The notes: generated by a model from the sequence alone, not told the origin. Positions 35,461 to 46,286 are shown, counted from the stretch's first letter. The stretch is DNA of 64,000 nucleotides from Pseudomonas entomophila (GCF_013523125.1 NZ_JAAMQJ010000009.1:1-64000), one strand, 5' to 3'. Numbers and translations are program-made.

Positions 35461-37176
35461 ATGCGCACCAGTCAATATCTGCTCGCCACCCAGAAAGAAA
35501 CCCCCGCCGACGCGGTGGTCATCAGCCACCAGCTCATGCTGCGCGCCGGCATGATCCGCAAGCTGGCCTCCGGCCTCTACACCTGGTTGCCGATGGGCTT
35601 GCGCGTGATGCGCAAGGTCGAAACCGTGGTGCGCGAAGAAATGAACGCCGCCGGTGCCCTGGAAGTGCTGATGCCCAGTATCCAGCCTGCCGAGCTGTGG
35701 CAGGAATCGGGGCGCTGGGAACAGTATGGCCCCGAGCTGCTGCGGGTGAAGGACCGCCATGACCGTGACTTCTGCGTCGGCCCGACCCACGAGGAAGTGA
35801 TCACCGACCTGGCGCGCAACGAGCTGTCGAGCTACAAGCAGCTGCCGCTGAACCTGTACCAGATCCAGACCAAGTTCCGCGACGAGATCCGTCCGCGCTT
35901 CGGCCTGATGCGCGGCCGCGAATTCATCATGAAGGACGCCTACTCCTTCCATGCCGACCAGGCGTCCCTGCAGGACACCTACGACCGCATGCACCAGGCG
36001 TACACCAACGTCTTCACCCGTCTGGGCCTGGACTTCCGTCCCGTGCAGGCCGACACCGGCTCGATCGGTGGCAGCTACTCCCACGAATTCCACGTCCTGG
36101 CCCAGTCCGGTGAGGACGACGTGATCTTCAGCGACAGCTCCGATTACGCGGCCAACATCGAAAAGGCCGAGGCGGTGCCACGCGAGACCGTGCGCCCTGC
36201 GCCCACCGAAGCGCTGCGCCTGATCGATACGCCGCACGCCAAGACCATCGCGCAACTGGTCGAGCAGCACGACACGCCGATCGAGAAGACCGTCAAGACC
36301 CTCATCGTGCGCGGCGCCGAGGAAGGCACGCTGATCGCCCTGGTGATCCGTGGCGACCATGAACTCAACGAAATCAAGGCGGTCAAGCTGCCCCAGGTCG
36401 CCGACCCGCTGGTCATGGCCAGCGACAGCGACCTGCGCGAGGCCATCGGTGCCGGCGCCGGGTCGCTCGGCCCGCTGAACCTGCCGCTGGAATGCGTGAT
36501 CGATCGCTCGGTCGCCCTGATGAGCGATTTCGTCGTCGGCGCCAACATCGACGACAAGCACTATTTCGGCGTGAACTGGGAGCGTGACCTGCCCGTTCCG
36601 GAAGTCGCCGACCTGCGCAACGTGGTCGAAGGCGACCCGAGCCCGGACGGCCAGGGCACCCTGGTCATCAAGCGCGGCATCGAAGTCGGCCACATCTTCC
36701 AGCTCGGCACCAAGTACAGCGAGGCGCTCAAGTGCCAAGTCCTGGGCGAGAACGGCAAACCGGTCGTGCTGTCCATGGGCTGCTACGGGATCGGTGTCTC
36801 GCGCGTCGTGGCCGCCGCCATCGAGCAGAGCCACGACGACAAGGGTATCGTCTGGAACGACACCCTGGCGCCCTTCCAGATCGCCCTGGTCCCCCTGCGT
36901 TATGAAACCGAGGCCGTGCGCGAAGCGACCGACACCTTGTACGCCGAGCTGACTGCGGCCGGCTTCGAGGTGTTGCTGGACGACCGCGACAAGAAGACCA
37001 GCCCCGGCATCAAGTTCGCCGACATGGAACTGATCGGTATCCCCCATCGCGTGGTGGTGTCCGATCGCGGCCTGGCCGAAGGCAATGTCGAATACAAGCA
37101 CCGTACCGAGCAGGATGCCCAACCCTTGCCGCTGGCAGAGGTGCTGACGTTCCTGCAAGCGCGCGTGCGCCGCTGA
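35461..37176 (+). CDS. proS: Proline-tRNA ligase (bacterial type)
   Basis: Charges tRNA-Pro. 571 residues, starting [13 protein letters not shown]. Class II motifs: motif 2 [19 protein letters not shown] and motif 3 [13 protein letters not shown]; between them (about 225-390) is the inserted YbaK-like editing domain that removes mischarged alanine, and a C-terminal anticodon-binding domain. Start ATG 35461; the upstream in-frame reading includes the porin terminator region and is rejected. Followed after 22 bases by a lipoprotein gene. Confidence 0.98.
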   Translation: MRTSQYLLATQKETPADAVVISHQLMLRAGMIRKLASGLYTWLPMGLRVMRKVETVVREEMNAAGALEVLMPSIQPAELWQESGRWEQYGPELLRVKDRHDRDFCVGPTHEEVITDLARNELSSYKQLPLNLYQIQTKFRDEIRPRFGLMRGREFIMKDAYSFHADQASLQDTYDRMHQAYTNVFTRLGLDFRPVQADTGSIGGSYSHEFHVLAQSGEDDVIFSDSSDYAANIEKAEAVPRETVRPAPTEALRLIDTPHAKTIAQLVEQHDTPIEKTVKTLIVRGAEEGTLIALVIRGDHELNEIKAVKLPQVADPLVMASDSDLREAIGAGAGSLGPLNLPLECVIDRSVALMSDFVVGANIDDKHYFGVNWERDLPVPEVADLRNVVEGDPSPDGQGTLVIKRGIEVGHIFQLGTKYSEALKCQVLGENGKPVVLSMGCYGIGVSRVVAAAIEQSHDDKGIVWNDTLAPFQIALVPLRYETEAVREATDTLYAELTAAGFEVLLDDRDKKTSPGIKFADMELIGIPHRVVVSDRGLAEGNVEYKHRTEQDAQPLPLAEVLTFLQARVRR

Positions 37177-37198
37177 CCCACCTCTTGCGCGAGTGAAC

Positions 37199-38152
37199 AT
37201 GTCCAAGCGAAGCACCCACATCCTGGCAGGCGCCGCCTTGAGCGGCGCCCTGCTCGTCAGCGGTTGCGCCAACCAGATGTCCCAGCGCAGCGAGCACGAA
37301 GACCGGGTCGAGCGAAAGCTGCTCGAGCACACCTTGCAGATCGACGCGGGCGAACCCCAGGTCATGGAGCTGCCGCAACGTCGCGTTCGCGTGACCGAGC
37401 GACGTCGCTTCGAGGTCACCGAGTTCGAGGTTACGCGCCACTACGATCGCTACACGCCCTATCAGCCCTGGCGGGAGGTCTACGAGATCCCGTTGGGTGC
37501 CGTGGCGGTGGTCGCAGGGCTGGGCGCCAATGTGGTCAACGTCTTCGCCTTGGGCAAGCTGCCCGACAGCGTCACACACGATTGGCTGGAATACGGCGTG
37601 GCGGGCCTCAACCCATTCATGAACGTGCAGTCCAATGGTCGGGCTCAGCAGAACCTCGCCAGCCTGAGCGAAACCCGCAAGGGGCAACGCGAAGAGTCCA
37701 CCAACCTGCCGTGGGTCGAGCACCCGTTGGAGGTCAAGGCAGGCAAGCTGACCCATGAATTCACCACCGACGACAATGGCGTGGTTCGCCTCAACCTGCT
37801 GGAAAGCCCGTTCGCCGAACAGGACCTGAGTCGGATCGGCACCCTGCACCTGCAGGCGTCCGACGAAGACGTCGGCATACGTAGCGATGCGACGTTGCTG
37901 ATCAGCGACACGCTACGGCATGCGCTGCCCGAGGCACGTCAGCTGATCTTCGATGACCTGGAGGACGATGACGTGTCGCATTGGGTGCGCCGGATCAAGC
38001 GCCTGGCCGAGCTGGGACTCGAGGAAGAGGCCAGCGACCTGGAGCAGAGCCTGGTGGAGCTCACGCGCAACGATCCCGAATTGCAGCATGAATTCCTGCA
38101 GTCGCTCCGGCAACAGACCGGCCGACTGGTGGCCGATCCCGGCGCCCGCTAG
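37199..38152 (+). CDS. Lipoprotein of unknown function
   Basis: 317 residues. Signal peptide and lipobox LLVSGC put lipid-bearing Cys23 at the mature N-terminus. The rest has a charged segment, a short hydrophobic stretch (about 97-120, IPLGAVAVVAGLGANVVNVFALG) that may be a membrane-associated helix, and an acidic C-terminal helical region (IFDDLEDDDVSHWVRRIK onwards). I do not recognise a named family. Probably co-transcribed with proS. Start at ATG 37199; a GTG two codons earlier is possible. Confidence 0.75.
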   Translation: MSKRSTHILAGAALSGALLVSGCANQMSQRSEHEDRVERKLLEHTLQIDAGEPQVMELPQRRVRVTERRRFEVTEFEVTRHYDRYTPYQPWREVYEIPLGAVAVVAGLGANVVNVFALGKLPDSVTHDWLEYGVAGLNPFMNVQSNGRAQQNLASLSETRKGQREESTNLPWVEHPLEVKAGKLTHEFTTDDNGVVRLNLLESPFAEQDLSRIGTLHLQASDEDVGIRSDATLLISDTLRHALPEARQLIFDDLEDDDVSHWVRRIKRLAELGLEEEASDLEQSLVELTRNDPELQHEFLQSLRQQTGRLVADPGAR

Positions 38153-38317
38153 GGCAAAACGTCCATGCGGCTGGCCCTTCACCTGCCGCATGACCCCTTC
38201 GCCCCTGGATCGATCTTCTGGACCCATACCTTTCAACGTCTTTGGAAAAAGCCCCAAGACAGGGTCATTTATTGCACCCATCATTCACCGGCATGAGACA
38301 GGCACGCGCAGCCCTCC

Positions 38318-38389
38318 TGTGGGAGCGGGCTTGCCCGCGATAGCGTCCGATCCATCACCGCCTGCATCGCGGGCAAGCCCGCTCCCACA
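38318..38389. repeat. REP pair (inverted)
   Basis: TGTGGGAGCGGGCTTGCCCG plus CGAT at 38318-38341 and its exact 24-base reverse complement at 38366-38389, typical of a Pseudomonas REP doublet. It lies between the convergent lipoprotein and dinB genes and may end transcription from both. Confidence 0.9.
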
Positions 38390-38413
38390 CAGAGGGTGAA
38401 CCGCTCTGCCAGA

Positions 38414-39481
38414 TCAGCAATGTTCCTGAAACAGCTCCAACTGTTCTGCCGCACCGCGCAGATCCTGCAAGCGCACCCCTACCCCCAGCAACCTGACCGG
38501 CTTGCCGCCACGGGCGAAGGCCTGCCCCAGCAATTGCCGGTAACTGTCCAGGTCGCGCCCGGCCCTCGACTGTTCCAGCGTGGTCTGGCTGAAGTCGTGG
38601 AACTTGACCTTGACGAAGGGTTTGCCCGGGCGATAGCTGCTATCCATGCGGCCAATGCGCTCGTCGAGGGTCGCCAGCAGGCCGGGCAGCTTGTCCAGGC
38701 AGGCGTCGAGGTCCGGCAGATCGGTGTCGAAGGTGTTTTCCACGCTGACCGATTGACGTCGGCTGTCGTTCTGCACGATTCGCTCGTCGATGCCACGGGC
38801 CAAGCCCCACAAGCGTTCGCCGAAACTGCCGAACTCACGGGCCAGGTCCACCCGCGACCAGGCGCGCAAGTCGGTGCAGGTGACGATGCCCAGGCGCGCC
38901 AGCTTGTCGGCGGTGACCTTGCCCACGCCGTGCAGGCGATTGACCGGCAGTTGCGCGACGAAGGCTTCCACCTCCACCGGCGTGATGACGAACAGGCCAT
39001 TGGGCTTACGCCAGTCACTGGCGATCTTGGCCAGGAACTTGTTGGGGGCGACCCCGGCCGACACGGTGATGTGCAACGTGCGCGCCACGCGGCGGCGAAT
39101 GTCTTCGGCGATGCGCGTGGCACTGCCGGCGAACCAGTGGCTGTCGGTGACGTCGAGGTAGGCCTCGTCCAGCGACAGCGGTTCGATCAGGTCGGTGTAG
39201 TCGCGGAAGATGGCCTGGATCTCGCGCGAAGCCTCCTTATAGGCATCGAAGCGCGGCTTGACGATGATCAGGTCTGGGCACAGTTTCAGGGCGTGCCGGG
39301 ACGACATGGCCGAACGCACGCCATAGGCCCGTGCCTCGTAGTTGCAGGTGGCGATCACGCCCCGCCGCTCGGCCGATCCACCCACGGCCATGGGCCGACC
39401 CGCAAGCTGCGGATCGTCACGCATTTCGATGGCGGCGTAGAAGCAGTCGCAGTCGATATGAATGATCTTGCGCGTGGACAT
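38414..39481 (-). CDS. dinB: DNA polymerase IV (Y family)
   Basis: Error-prone translesion polymerase. 355 residues: IIHIDCDCFYAA at the N-terminus with catalytic Asp, the conserved SLDEAYLDVT with Asp-Glu, a thumb helix-hairpin-helix (LHGVGKVTADKL) and the little-finger domain, ending QLELFQEHC. The C-terminal tail has a beta-clamp-binding-like QLELF. Start at ATG 39481. A clear LexA box lies 16 bases upstream, so it belongs to the SOS regulon. Confidence 0.97.
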   Translation of the reverse strand: MSTRKIIHIDCDCFYAAIEMRDDPQLAGRPMAVGGSAERRGVIATCNYEARAYGVRSAMSSRHALKLCPDLIIVKPRFDAYKEASREIQAIFRDYTDLIEPLSLDEAYLDVTDSHWFAGSATRIAEDIRRRVARTLHITVSAGVAPNKFLAKIASDWRKPNGLFVITPVEVEAFVAQLPVNRLHGVGKVTADKLARLGIVTCTDLRAWSRVDLAREFGSFGERLWGLARGIDERIVQNDSRRQSVSVENTFDTDLPDLDACLDKLPGLLATLDERIGRMDSSYRPGKPFVKVKFHDFSQTTLEQSRAGRDLDSYRQLLGQAFARGGKPVRLLGVGVRLQDLRGAAEQLELFQEHC

Positions 39482-39496
39482 GGATGATGGACACCA

Positions 39497-39512
39497 CTGT
39501 AGATTCATACAG
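39497..39512 (-). promoter_or_regulatory. LexA (SOS) box of dinB
   Basis: CTGT, 8 bases, ACAG (CTGTAGATTCATACAG), a perfect match to the canonical gammaproteobacterial LexA operator, placed 16 bases before the dinB start. Confidence 0.9.
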
Positions 39513-39645
39513 ATAGTACCTGATCGTCAGGCACGGCGGCAGTCAGCACGACTGTCGGCGCGCCGAAACCTGGGCACTGAACGCGCTGTAGCTCGGCAAC
39601 GTCGCTAACGCCCTGACGCCAAAACGCTTTTTTTCGAGCAATTGC

Positions 39646-39673
39646 TTGACAGGGGAAGGAATATCCGTAGAAT
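39646..39673 (+). promoter_or_regulatory. Promoter of first initiator tRNA gene
   Basis: TTGACA (39646-39651), 16-bp spacer, TAGAAT (39668-39673), 13 bases before the tRNA. Same layout as the next two promoters. Confidence 0.85.
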
Positions 39674-39686
39674 CCCATCTCACAGG

Positions 39687-39763
<77 letters not shown>

Positions 39764-39771
39764 ACTTAGAG

Positions 39772-39804
39772 AAAGGCCACTGTTCACGCAGTGGCCTTTT
39801 TCGT
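39772..39804 (+). terminator. Terminator after tRNA-fMet copy 1
   Basis: Eleven-base stem AAAGGCCACTG / CAGTGGCCTTT with a six-base loop and trailing T tract. Confidence 0.9.
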
Positions 39805-39857
39805 TTCTGACCGAACAGGACCCTCAACTCTTGTTCGCGCGAGTAGGCAGATCGCGC

Positions 39858-39885
39858 TTGACATCATCGCCATACGCTGTATAGT
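39858..39885 (+). promoter_or_regulatory. Promoter of second initiator tRNA gene
   Basis: TTGACA (39858-39863), 16 bp, TATAGT (39880-39885), 12 bases before the tRNA. Confidence 0.85.
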
Positions 39886-39897
39886 GCGCACCTCTGA

Positions 39898-39974
<77 letters not shown>

Positions 39975-39980
39975 TCTTGG

Positions 39981-40013
39981 AAAAAGGCCACTGCCCATGC
40001 AGTGGCCTTTTTC
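39981..40013 (+). terminator. Terminator after tRNA-fMet copy 2
   Basis: Stem AAAGGCCACTGC / GCAGTGGCCTTT with a four-base loop, flanked by A5 and T tracts. Confidence 0.9.
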
Positions 40014-40053
40014 GTTTCCGACCGAAAACTATAAGCAGATCAACAAGTAAGCC

Positions 40054-40081
40054 TTGACACCGAAGCCTCGCACTGTAGAAT
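40054..40081 (+). promoter_or_regulatory. Promoter of third initiator tRNA gene
   Basis: TTGACA (40054-40059), 16 bp, TAGAAT (40076-40081), 12 bases before the tRNA. Confidence 0.85.
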
Positions 40082-40093
40082 GCGCCCCACTGA

Positions 40094-40170
<77 letters not shown>

Positions 40171-40185
40171 TATCGTCAGAACAGA

Positions 40186-40216
40186 CCCCGCCTACTTCGG
40201 TAGTGCGGGGTTTGTT
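40186..40216 (+). terminator. Terminator after tRNA-fMet copy 3
   Basis: ACCCCGC ... GCGGGGT stem with internal TAC/GTA pairs and a T-rich tail; different in sequence from the two earlier terminators. Confidence 0.8.
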
Positions 40217-40425
40217 GTTTCTGCTCCCCTGCAAATCCTCGCCCGCCGCCCCAATGCCTGGCACCGCCCACGCAGTCGCCCCCACCCTGCCATATGAACA
40301 TTCTTTAACTATCCTGAATCGATCCAACCTCTGTGCCACAGAGTACTATCAGGACACGTTTTCCAAAGGGATTTTCACTTGGCCGCACTCCGCTTTTGCC
40401 TCCACCGTGCAGCGTGGGGTATGAC

Positions 40426-43068
40426 ATGAACACGCCGGCATCCGATACCCCCTCCCCGGTCACGGCCGCGTTGCCTGCCGCTGCCCAACGCCTGCCGTGG
40501 CTGGATCGGCTCAGCCGTTACCGGCAACCGATCGGCCTGGGAGTGACCCTGGTCCTGTTCGCGATTGCCCTGCTGGCCTGGTGGCATCTGCTCAGCGAGC
40601 TGGACTTGAATGCCTTGCGCGACGCCGTCACCGAGGTGCCGGCCTCGTCCTTGTCCGGCGCCTTGCTGGCCACGGCGGCCGGGTTCGTGATCCTGCTCGG
40701 CTACGAATGGTCGGCCAGCCGCTACGCCACTGCCACGCTGCCGCTCGGAACCTGGATGATGGGCGGGTTCTGCGCCTTCGCCGTCGGTAACGCCGTAGGG
40801 CTGTCGATGCTGTCGGGCGGGTCGGTTCGCTATCGCCTGTATGCCCGTCACGGGCTGGGAGCCGGCGAAGTGGCCCGGATGACCGTGTTCGCCAGCTTGT
40901 CGCTCGGGTGCGCACTGCCGCCCCTGGCCGCTGTGGCGCTGCTGAGCGACCTGCCGGCGGCCTCGACAGCCCTGCGCCTGCCGACTGGCGTGCTGGCTGC
41001 GCTCGCCACGGGCACCCTGGTGCTGTGCGCGGCATTGGCCATCGGCCTGTACCGTCGTCGCCTGGCGGAGCAGCCCTTGGCCGATAACCTGCTGGTGCAG
41101 GTCAAGCGTCATACCCTGCGCCTGCCCGCGCCACGCCTGGCTGCACTGCAACTGCTGATCACCGCCCTGGACGTGTTGGCGGCCGCCACCGTGCTCTACC
41201 TGCTGCTGCCCGAAGCCCCACCGTTCGGCGCTTTCGTGCTGGTCTACCTGCTGGCACTCGCAGCTGGCGTGCTCAGCCACGTGCCCGGCGGCGTCGGCGT
41301 GTTCGAGGCGATCCTGCTCGCGGCCTTCGCCGACCAGCTCGGTGCCGCGCCCCTGGCAGCCGCCTTGCTGCTGTACCGGCTGATCTACGTGGTGCTACCC
41401 TTGTTGGTCGCCTGTGCCGTGCTGCTGGCCAGCGAGGCGCGTCGCCTGCTGTTCGCCCAGCAAGCCCTCAAGGCCGCCTCGGGGCTGGCGGCGCCAGTCC
41501 TGGCGATCCTGGTGTTCCTGTCGGGTGTGGTACTGCTGTTCTCCGGCGCCACGCCGGAGATCGACACCCGCCTGGAGCACATGGGCTTTCTGATCCCGCA
41601 TCGGCTGATCGATGCCTCGCACTTCGGCGCCAGCCTGGTCGGTGTGTTGTGCCTGCTGCTGGCCCAGGGGCTGCGCCGACGCCTGTCGGCGGCCTGGCTG
41701 CTGACCACCGTACTGCTGCTGGTAGGCGCCGTGCTCTCGCTGCTCAAGGGCTTCGACTGGGAAGAGGCCAGCATCCTGACCGTCACCGCGGCCTTGCTGG
41801 CGGTGTTCCGGCGTTCGTTCTACCGACCCAGCCGCCTGCTCGAGCTGCCTTTCTCGCCGGTCTACCTGGTGGCCAGTGCCTGCGTCATCGGTGCGTCGAT
41901 CTGGCTGCTGCTGTTCGCCTTCGAAGACGTGCCCTACGATCGCGAACTGTGGTGGCAGTTCACCCTCGACGCCGATGCGCCACGCGCCTTGCGCGCGGCC
42001 CTGGGCAGCGCGGTGCTGCTGGTGTTCGTCACCCTCACCTGGCTGCTGCGCACGGCACGACCGATGATTCATCTGCCGCCCGAGCAGGAGCTCGATCGCG
42101 CCCACCGCATCCTGCAGGCCTCCGACCAGCCGGACGGTGGCCTGGCCCTGACCGGCGACAAGGCCCTGCTGTTCCATCCCAGCGACAACGCCTTCCTGAT
42201 GTACGCGCGTCGCGGACGCAGCCTGGTGGCCCTGTACGATCCGATCGGCCCGCCCCAGGAGCGTGCCGAAATGATCTGGCAGTTCCGTGACCTGTGCGAC
42301 GTGCACCATGCGCGCCCGGTGTTCTACCAGGTTCGTGCCGAGAACTTGCCGTTCTACATGGACATCGGCCTGACCGCGATCAAGCTTGGCGAAGAAGCCC
42401 GGGTCGATTTGTGCACGTTCGACCTCGACGCCAGGGGCAAGGAAATGAAAGACCTGCGCTACACCTGGAACCGAGGTGGACGCGACGGCCTGAGCCTGGA
42501 GATCCACGAACCCGGCAAGGCGCCACTGGATGAGCTCAAGGTGATTTCCGATGCCTGGCTGGGCAACAAGAACGTACGCGAGAAAGGCTTCTCCCTGGGC
42601 CGCTTCAGCCCCGAGTACCTGCGTTACTTCCGCATCGCCCTGATTCGCTTCCAGGGCCGACCGGTGGCGTTCGCCAACCTGCTGGAAACCCACAGCAAGG
42701 AACTGGCCAGCCTGGACCTGATGCGCGCGCACCCCGAAGCGCCGAAGCTGACCATGGAATTCATGATGCTGGGGCTGATCCTGCACTACAAGGCCGAGGG
42801 CTATCAGCGCTTCAGCCTGGGGATGGTGCCCCTGTCCGGCCTGCAACCGCGCCGGGGCGCGCCGCTGACCCAACGCCTGGGCTCGATGGTGTTCCGCCGC
42901 GGCGAGCACCTGTACAACTTCCAAGGCCTGCGCCGTTTCAAGGACAAGTTCCAGCCCGACTGGGAGCCGCGCTACATGGCCGTTCCCGCCGGACTGGACC
43001 CCTTGGTGGCCCTGGCCGACACTGCCGCCCTGATCGCGGGCGGCCTGACTGGATTGGTGAAACGCTGA
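40426..43068 (+). CDS. mprF: Phosphatidylglycerol aminoacyltransferase MprF-like
   Basis: 880 residues. The N-terminal half has about 12-14 transmembrane segments (first about 36-56), including the flippase-type region up to about residue 345 (GVLSHVPGGVGVFEAILL). The C-terminal cytosolic domain (about 550-855, DUF2156) has the features of the aminoacyl-tRNA-dependent lipid synthase, such as GDKALLFHPSDNAFLMYARRGRS and FEFMMLGLILHYK-like helices. It transfers an amino acid (lysine, or alanine in Pseudomonas aeruginosa) from tRNA to phosphatidylglycerol, reducing membrane charge and antimicrobial-peptide sensitivity. Start at ATG 40426, which overlaps a two-codon ORF (ATGACATGA, 40421-40429). 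The stop overlaps the next gene. Confidence 0.93.
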   Translation: MNTPASDTPSPVTAALPAAAQRLPWLDRLSRYRQPIGLGVTLVLFAIALLAWWHLLSELDLNALRDAVTEVPASSLSGALLATAAGFVILLGYEWSASRYATATLPLGTWMMGGFCAFAVGNAVGLSMLSGGSVRYRLYARHGLGAGEVARMTVFASLSLGCALPPLAAVALLSDLPAASTALRLPTGVLAALATGTLVLCAALAIGLYRRRLAEQPLADNLLVQVKRHTLRLPAPRLAALQLLITALDVLAAATVLYLLLPEAPPFGAFVLVYLLALAAGVLSHVPGGVGVFEAILLAAFADQLGAAPLAAALLLYRLIYVVLPLLVACAVLLASEARRLLFAQQALKAASGLAAPVLAILVFLSGVVLLFSGATPEIDTRLEHMGFLIPHRLIDASHFGASLVGVLCLLLAQGLRRRLSAAWLLTTVLLLVGAVLSLLKGFDWEEASILTVTAALLAVFRRSFYRPSRLLELPFSPVYLVASACVIGASIWLLLFAFEDVPYDRELWWQFTLDADAPRALRAALGSAVLLVFVTLTWLLRTARPMIHLPPEQELDRAHRILQASDQPDGGLALTGDKALLFHPSDNAFLMYARRGRSLVALYDPIGPPQERAEMIWQFRDLCDVHHARPVFYQVRAENLPFYMDIGLTAIKLGEEARVDLCTFDLDARGKEMKDLRYTWNRGGRDGLSLEIHEPGKAPLDELKVISDAWLGNKNVREKGFSLGRFSPEYLRYFRIALIRFQGRPVAFANLLETHSKELASLDLMRAHPEAPKLTMEFMMLGLILHYKAEGYQRFSLGMVPLSGLQPRRGAPLTQRLGSMVFRRGEHLYNFQGLRRFKDKFQPDWEPRYMAVPAGLDPLVALADTAALIAGGLTGLVKR

Positions 43069-44357
43069 TGACTCGACGCTCTCGACTGTCTCTGCTGTGT
43101 GTACTGCTGGTGACCATTGCGGCGGCAGGTTTCTGGTTCTGGACACGCCCGGCGCCCGCGCCGCGGCTGGAGCACCTGGCGTTGGGCCAGGGTGGCGACC
43201 TGATCAAGGTCAGCCCGGCCGGCCAGACCAAGGCCCGCGTGGCCATTGGTGTGCCAGCAGGCCAAGGGCTGACCGAACGGCAACTGCTCGACCTGAGCCA
43301 GGCAGCCAGTGCGCAACTGGTCCAGGTGGTGCTGCCGGACACGGACTGCACGGCCCAGCACACGGCCATGACCGACGCCCTCGGCGCGCTGTCTGCCCCC
43401 CCTACCCTGGTTGCCGGTATCGGCGCGGGCGCCAGCGAGGCCTGGCGCTGGCTGGCCGGCCAGAACGACGATAAGGCCCACGCAATCTCGGTGGACTTCA
43501 AGACCGAACAGCCAGGCTGCTCGCAGGCCCTGCCCGCTTCGGCCGCCCACGGCCACTGGAGCGTGGCCTGGAACGACAACCCGGACGACGCCAGCGCGGC
43601 CTTCGTGCGCAACCAGTCCAATGCCGATACCAGCATCAGCGACTACGACATCCACGTGCCGCAGGTGCTCAAGAACCAGCTGACCCAGGCCCTGGTCGGT
43701 CCGGACGGCACTGCCCTGAGCATCCCGGTGGTCGAGGTGCCCGCCGGCCAGGCCAGCGACACCGTCACGCTGTTCCTGTCCGGGGATGGCGGCTGGCGCG
43801 ACCTGGACCGCGATGTGGCCGGGGAAATGGCCAAGCTCGGCTATCCGGTGGTGGGCATCGATACCCTGCGCTACTACTGGCAGCACAAGACGCCCGAGCA
43901 GAGCGCCACCGACCTGGTGGAGCTGATGCAGCACTATCGCCACAAGTGGGGCACCAAGCGCTTCGTGCTGACCGGCTATTCGTTCGGTGCCGACGTCCTG
44001 CCAGCGATCTACAACCGCTTGCCGGCCGAAGACCAGCAGCGCGTCGACGCCATCATCCTGCTCGCCTTCGCCCGCAGCGGCAGCTTCGAGATCGAGGTCG
44101 AGGGGTGGCTGGGCAAGGAAGGCCAGGAAGCGCCTACCGGCCCGGACATGGCGCGCCTGCCAGCAGACAAGGTGGTGTGCCTCTATGGCGAGGAGGAAGC
44201 CGACGAGAGTGGCTGCACCGACAGCACTGCCGTGGGCGAACGGGTCAAGCTGCCAGGCGGACACCACTTCGACGAGAACTATCCGGCACTGGCCAAGCGC
44301 CTGACCGGCGAGATCGACGCCCGCCAGGGCAAGGCCGACGCGGCCAGGCAGCCCTGA
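43068..44357 (+). CDS. VirJ/AcvB-like aminoacyl-phosphatidylglycerol hydrolase
   Basis: 429 residues with an N-terminal signal or anchor helix (about 7-24) and two alpha/beta-hydrolase-like parts. The C-terminal half has nucleophile motif TGYSFGAD (about 302-309) and a late His in LPGGHHFDENY. Homologues AcvB of Agrobacterium and the PA0919 product of Pseudomonas aeruginosa hydrolyse aminoacyl-phosphatidylglycerol in the periplasm. Its ATG overlaps the mprF stop by one base (TGATG), so synthesis and turnover of the lipid are made together. Confidence 0.88.
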   Translation: MTRRSRLSLLCVLLVTIAAAGFWFWTRPAPAPRLEHLALGQGGDLIKVSPAGQTKARVAIGVPAGQGLTERQLLDLSQAASAQLVQVVLPDTDCTAQHTAMTDALGALSAPPTLVAGIGAGASEAWRWLAGQNDDKAHAISVDFKTEQPGCSQALPASAAHGHWSVAWNDNPDDASAAFVRNQSNADTSISDYDIHVPQVLKNQLTQALVGPDGTALSIPVVEVPAGQASDTVTLFLSGDGGWRDLDRDVAGEMAKLGYPVVGIDTLRYYWQHKTPEQSATDLVELMQHYRHKWGTKRFVLTGYSFGADVLPAIYNRLPAEDQQRVDAIILLAFARSGSFEIEVEGWLGKEGQEAPTGPDMARLPADKVVCLYGEEEADESGCTDSTAVGERVKLPGGHHFDENYPALAKRLTGEIDARQGKADAARQP

Positions 44358-44387
44358 GCCAAGGCCGCTGGCCGGTGGAGATCGGCT

Positions 44388-46286
44388 TCAGATCTCCACT
44401 TGGGTACCCAGCTCGATCACCCGGTTCAACGGCAGCTTGAAGAAGCGCAAGGTACCGTTGGCGTTCTTCAGCAGGAAGGCGAACAAGGTACCGCGCCAGC
44501 GCGCCATGCCTTCCAGGCGGGACACCACCACCGTTTCACGGCTGAGGAAGTAGGTGGTGCGCATGGGGCTGAAGTCCAGGTCGTCCCGCTGGCACAGCGC
44601 CAGCGCTGCCGGCACGTCAGGCTCGTCCATGAACCCATAGTGCAGCAGCACGCGGAAGAAGCCATTGCCGTGGGCCAGCACTTCGAAGCGCTCGGCCTCC
44701 GGCACGCGCGGGCGGTCCTCGCTGATCACCGTCAACAGCACCACCTGGCTGTGCAGCACCTGGTTATGCAGCAGGTTGTGCAATAACGCGTGGGGCACGG
44801 CATTGGCGCGAGCGGTCAGGAACACCGCAGTCCCCTCCACTCGGTGCGGCGGCTGCACGGCGATGCTGGCGATGAACACCGGCAGCGGGAGCGAGCCTTC
44901 GTCGATGCGCTCGACGAGAATCTGCCGCCCGCGCTTCCAGGTGCTCATCAGCACGAACAGCACGATCCCGGCGATCACCGGGAAGGCGCCACCTTGCAGC
45001 ACCTTGGGCAGGTTGGCGGCGAAGAACAGCCCGTCGACCACCAGAAAACCGAGCAGCACGGGCACCGCCAGCAGCGGTGGCCACTTCCACAGCAACAGCA
45101 TCACCACCGCCACCAGCAATGTGGTCATCAGCATGGTACCAGTCACCGCGACGCCATAGGCCGCGGCCAAGGCGCCGGACGACTCGAAGCCCAGCACCAG
45201 CAGCACCACGCCCACCATCAGGGTCCAGTTCACCGCGCCGATGTAGATCTGCCCCTGCTCGGCGCTGGAGGTGTGCTGCACCTGCATGCGCGGGATATAG
45301 CCCAGCTGGATCGCTTGCTGGGTCAGCGAGAATGCCCCCGAGATCACCGCCTGCGAGGCGATCACCGTCGCCAGCGTCGCCAGGCCGATCAGTGGCAACA
45401 GCGCCCAGGACGGCGCCAGCAGGTAGAACGGATTGCGCGCAGCGTCCGGGTTCTGCAGCAGCAAGGCGCCCTGGCCGAAGTAGTTGAGCACCAGCGCCGG
45501 CAGCACCAGCAGGAACCAGGCGCGGGCGATCGGCTGGCGACCGAAGTGCCCCATGTCGGCGTACAGCGCTTCGGCGCCGGTCAGCGCCAGCACCACCGCA
45601 CCGAGGATCGCCACACCCATGCCGGGATGGACCACGAAGAAGCGGACAGCCCAGGCTGGATTGACGGCCTTGAGCACTTCCGGGCTCTGCAGGATGCCGT
45701 GGATGCCCAGCGCGCCGAGCACCACGAACCACAGCACCATGACCGGCCCGAACAAGGTGCCGATCTTGGCGGTGCCATGCTTCTGCACGACGAACAGTGC
45801 CACCAGCACGACCAGCGAGATCGGCACCACCCAATGGTCGATGCCGTCGAAGGCCAGCCCCATGCCCTCCACCGCCGAGAGCACCGAGACGGCCGGGGTG
45901 ATCATGCTGTCGCCATAGAACAGCGAAGCGCCTACCAATCCACACCCGACCATCAGCATGCGCAGGCGCGGGTAGGGCGCCGCGGCGCGACGGGCCAGTG
46001 CCGTCAGCGCCATGGTGCCACCCTCGCCCTGGTTGTCGGCGCGCAGGATGAACAGGATGTACTTGATCGACACCACCCAGATCAGCGACCAGAAGATCAG
46101 CGCCAGGATGCCCAGCACCCCGTCGTGGTTGACCGCCACGCCATAGCCACCGGAGAACACTTCCTTGAGCGTGTAGAGCGGGCTGGTGCCGATGTCGCCA
46201 TAGACCACGCCCACCGCCGCCACCAACAGGCCGACCGAACGCGTGATGCCCTGTCCGCCTTCGGCAGCGCTGCTTGCCTGAACCAT
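44388..46286 (-). CDS. kup: Potassium uptake protein Kup
   Basis: Proton-coupled K+ importer of the KUP/HAK/KT family. 632 residues: about 12 transmembrane helices, starting [18 protein letters not shown] (about 25-42), the signature of the family, and a cytosolic C-terminal domain of about 150 residues ending with [18 protein letters not shown]. Active at low pH or low K+ in other bacteria. Convergent with the VirJ-like gene and divergent from rimO. Confidence 0.97.
   Translation of the reverse strand: MVQASSAAEGGQGITRSVGLLVAAVGVVYGDIGTSPLYTLKEVFSGGYGVAVNHDGVLGILALIFWSLIWVVSIKYILFILRADNQGEGGTMALTALARRAAAPYPRLRMLMVGCGLVGASLFYGDSMITPAVSVLSAVEGMGLAFDGIDHWVVPISLVVLVALFVVQKHGTAKIGTLFGPVMVLWFVVLGALGIHGILQSPEVLKAVNPAWAVRFFVVHPGMGVAILGAVVLALTGAEALYADMGHFGRQPIARAWFLLVLPALVLNYFGQGALLLQNPDAARNPFYLLAPSWALLPLIGLATLATVIASQAVISGAFSLTQQAIQLGYIPRMQVQHTSSAEQGQIYIGAVNWTLMVGVVLLVLGFESSGALAAAYGVAVTGTMLMTTLLVAVVMLLLWKWPPLLAVPVLLGFLVVDGLFFAANLPKVLQGGAFPVIAGIVLFVLMSTWKRGRQILVERIDEGSLPLPVFIASIAVQPPHRVEGTAVFLTARANAVPHALLHNLLHNQVLHSQVVLLTVISEDRPRVPEAERFEVLAHGNGFFRVLLHYGFMDEPDVPAALALCQRDDLDFSPMRTTYFLSRETVVVSRLEGMARWRGTLFAFLLKNANGTLRFFKLPLNRVIELGTQVEI

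Noticed and set aside
35431..37419. A 662-codon minus-strand frame
   Set aside because: Antisense to proS; no family resemblance.
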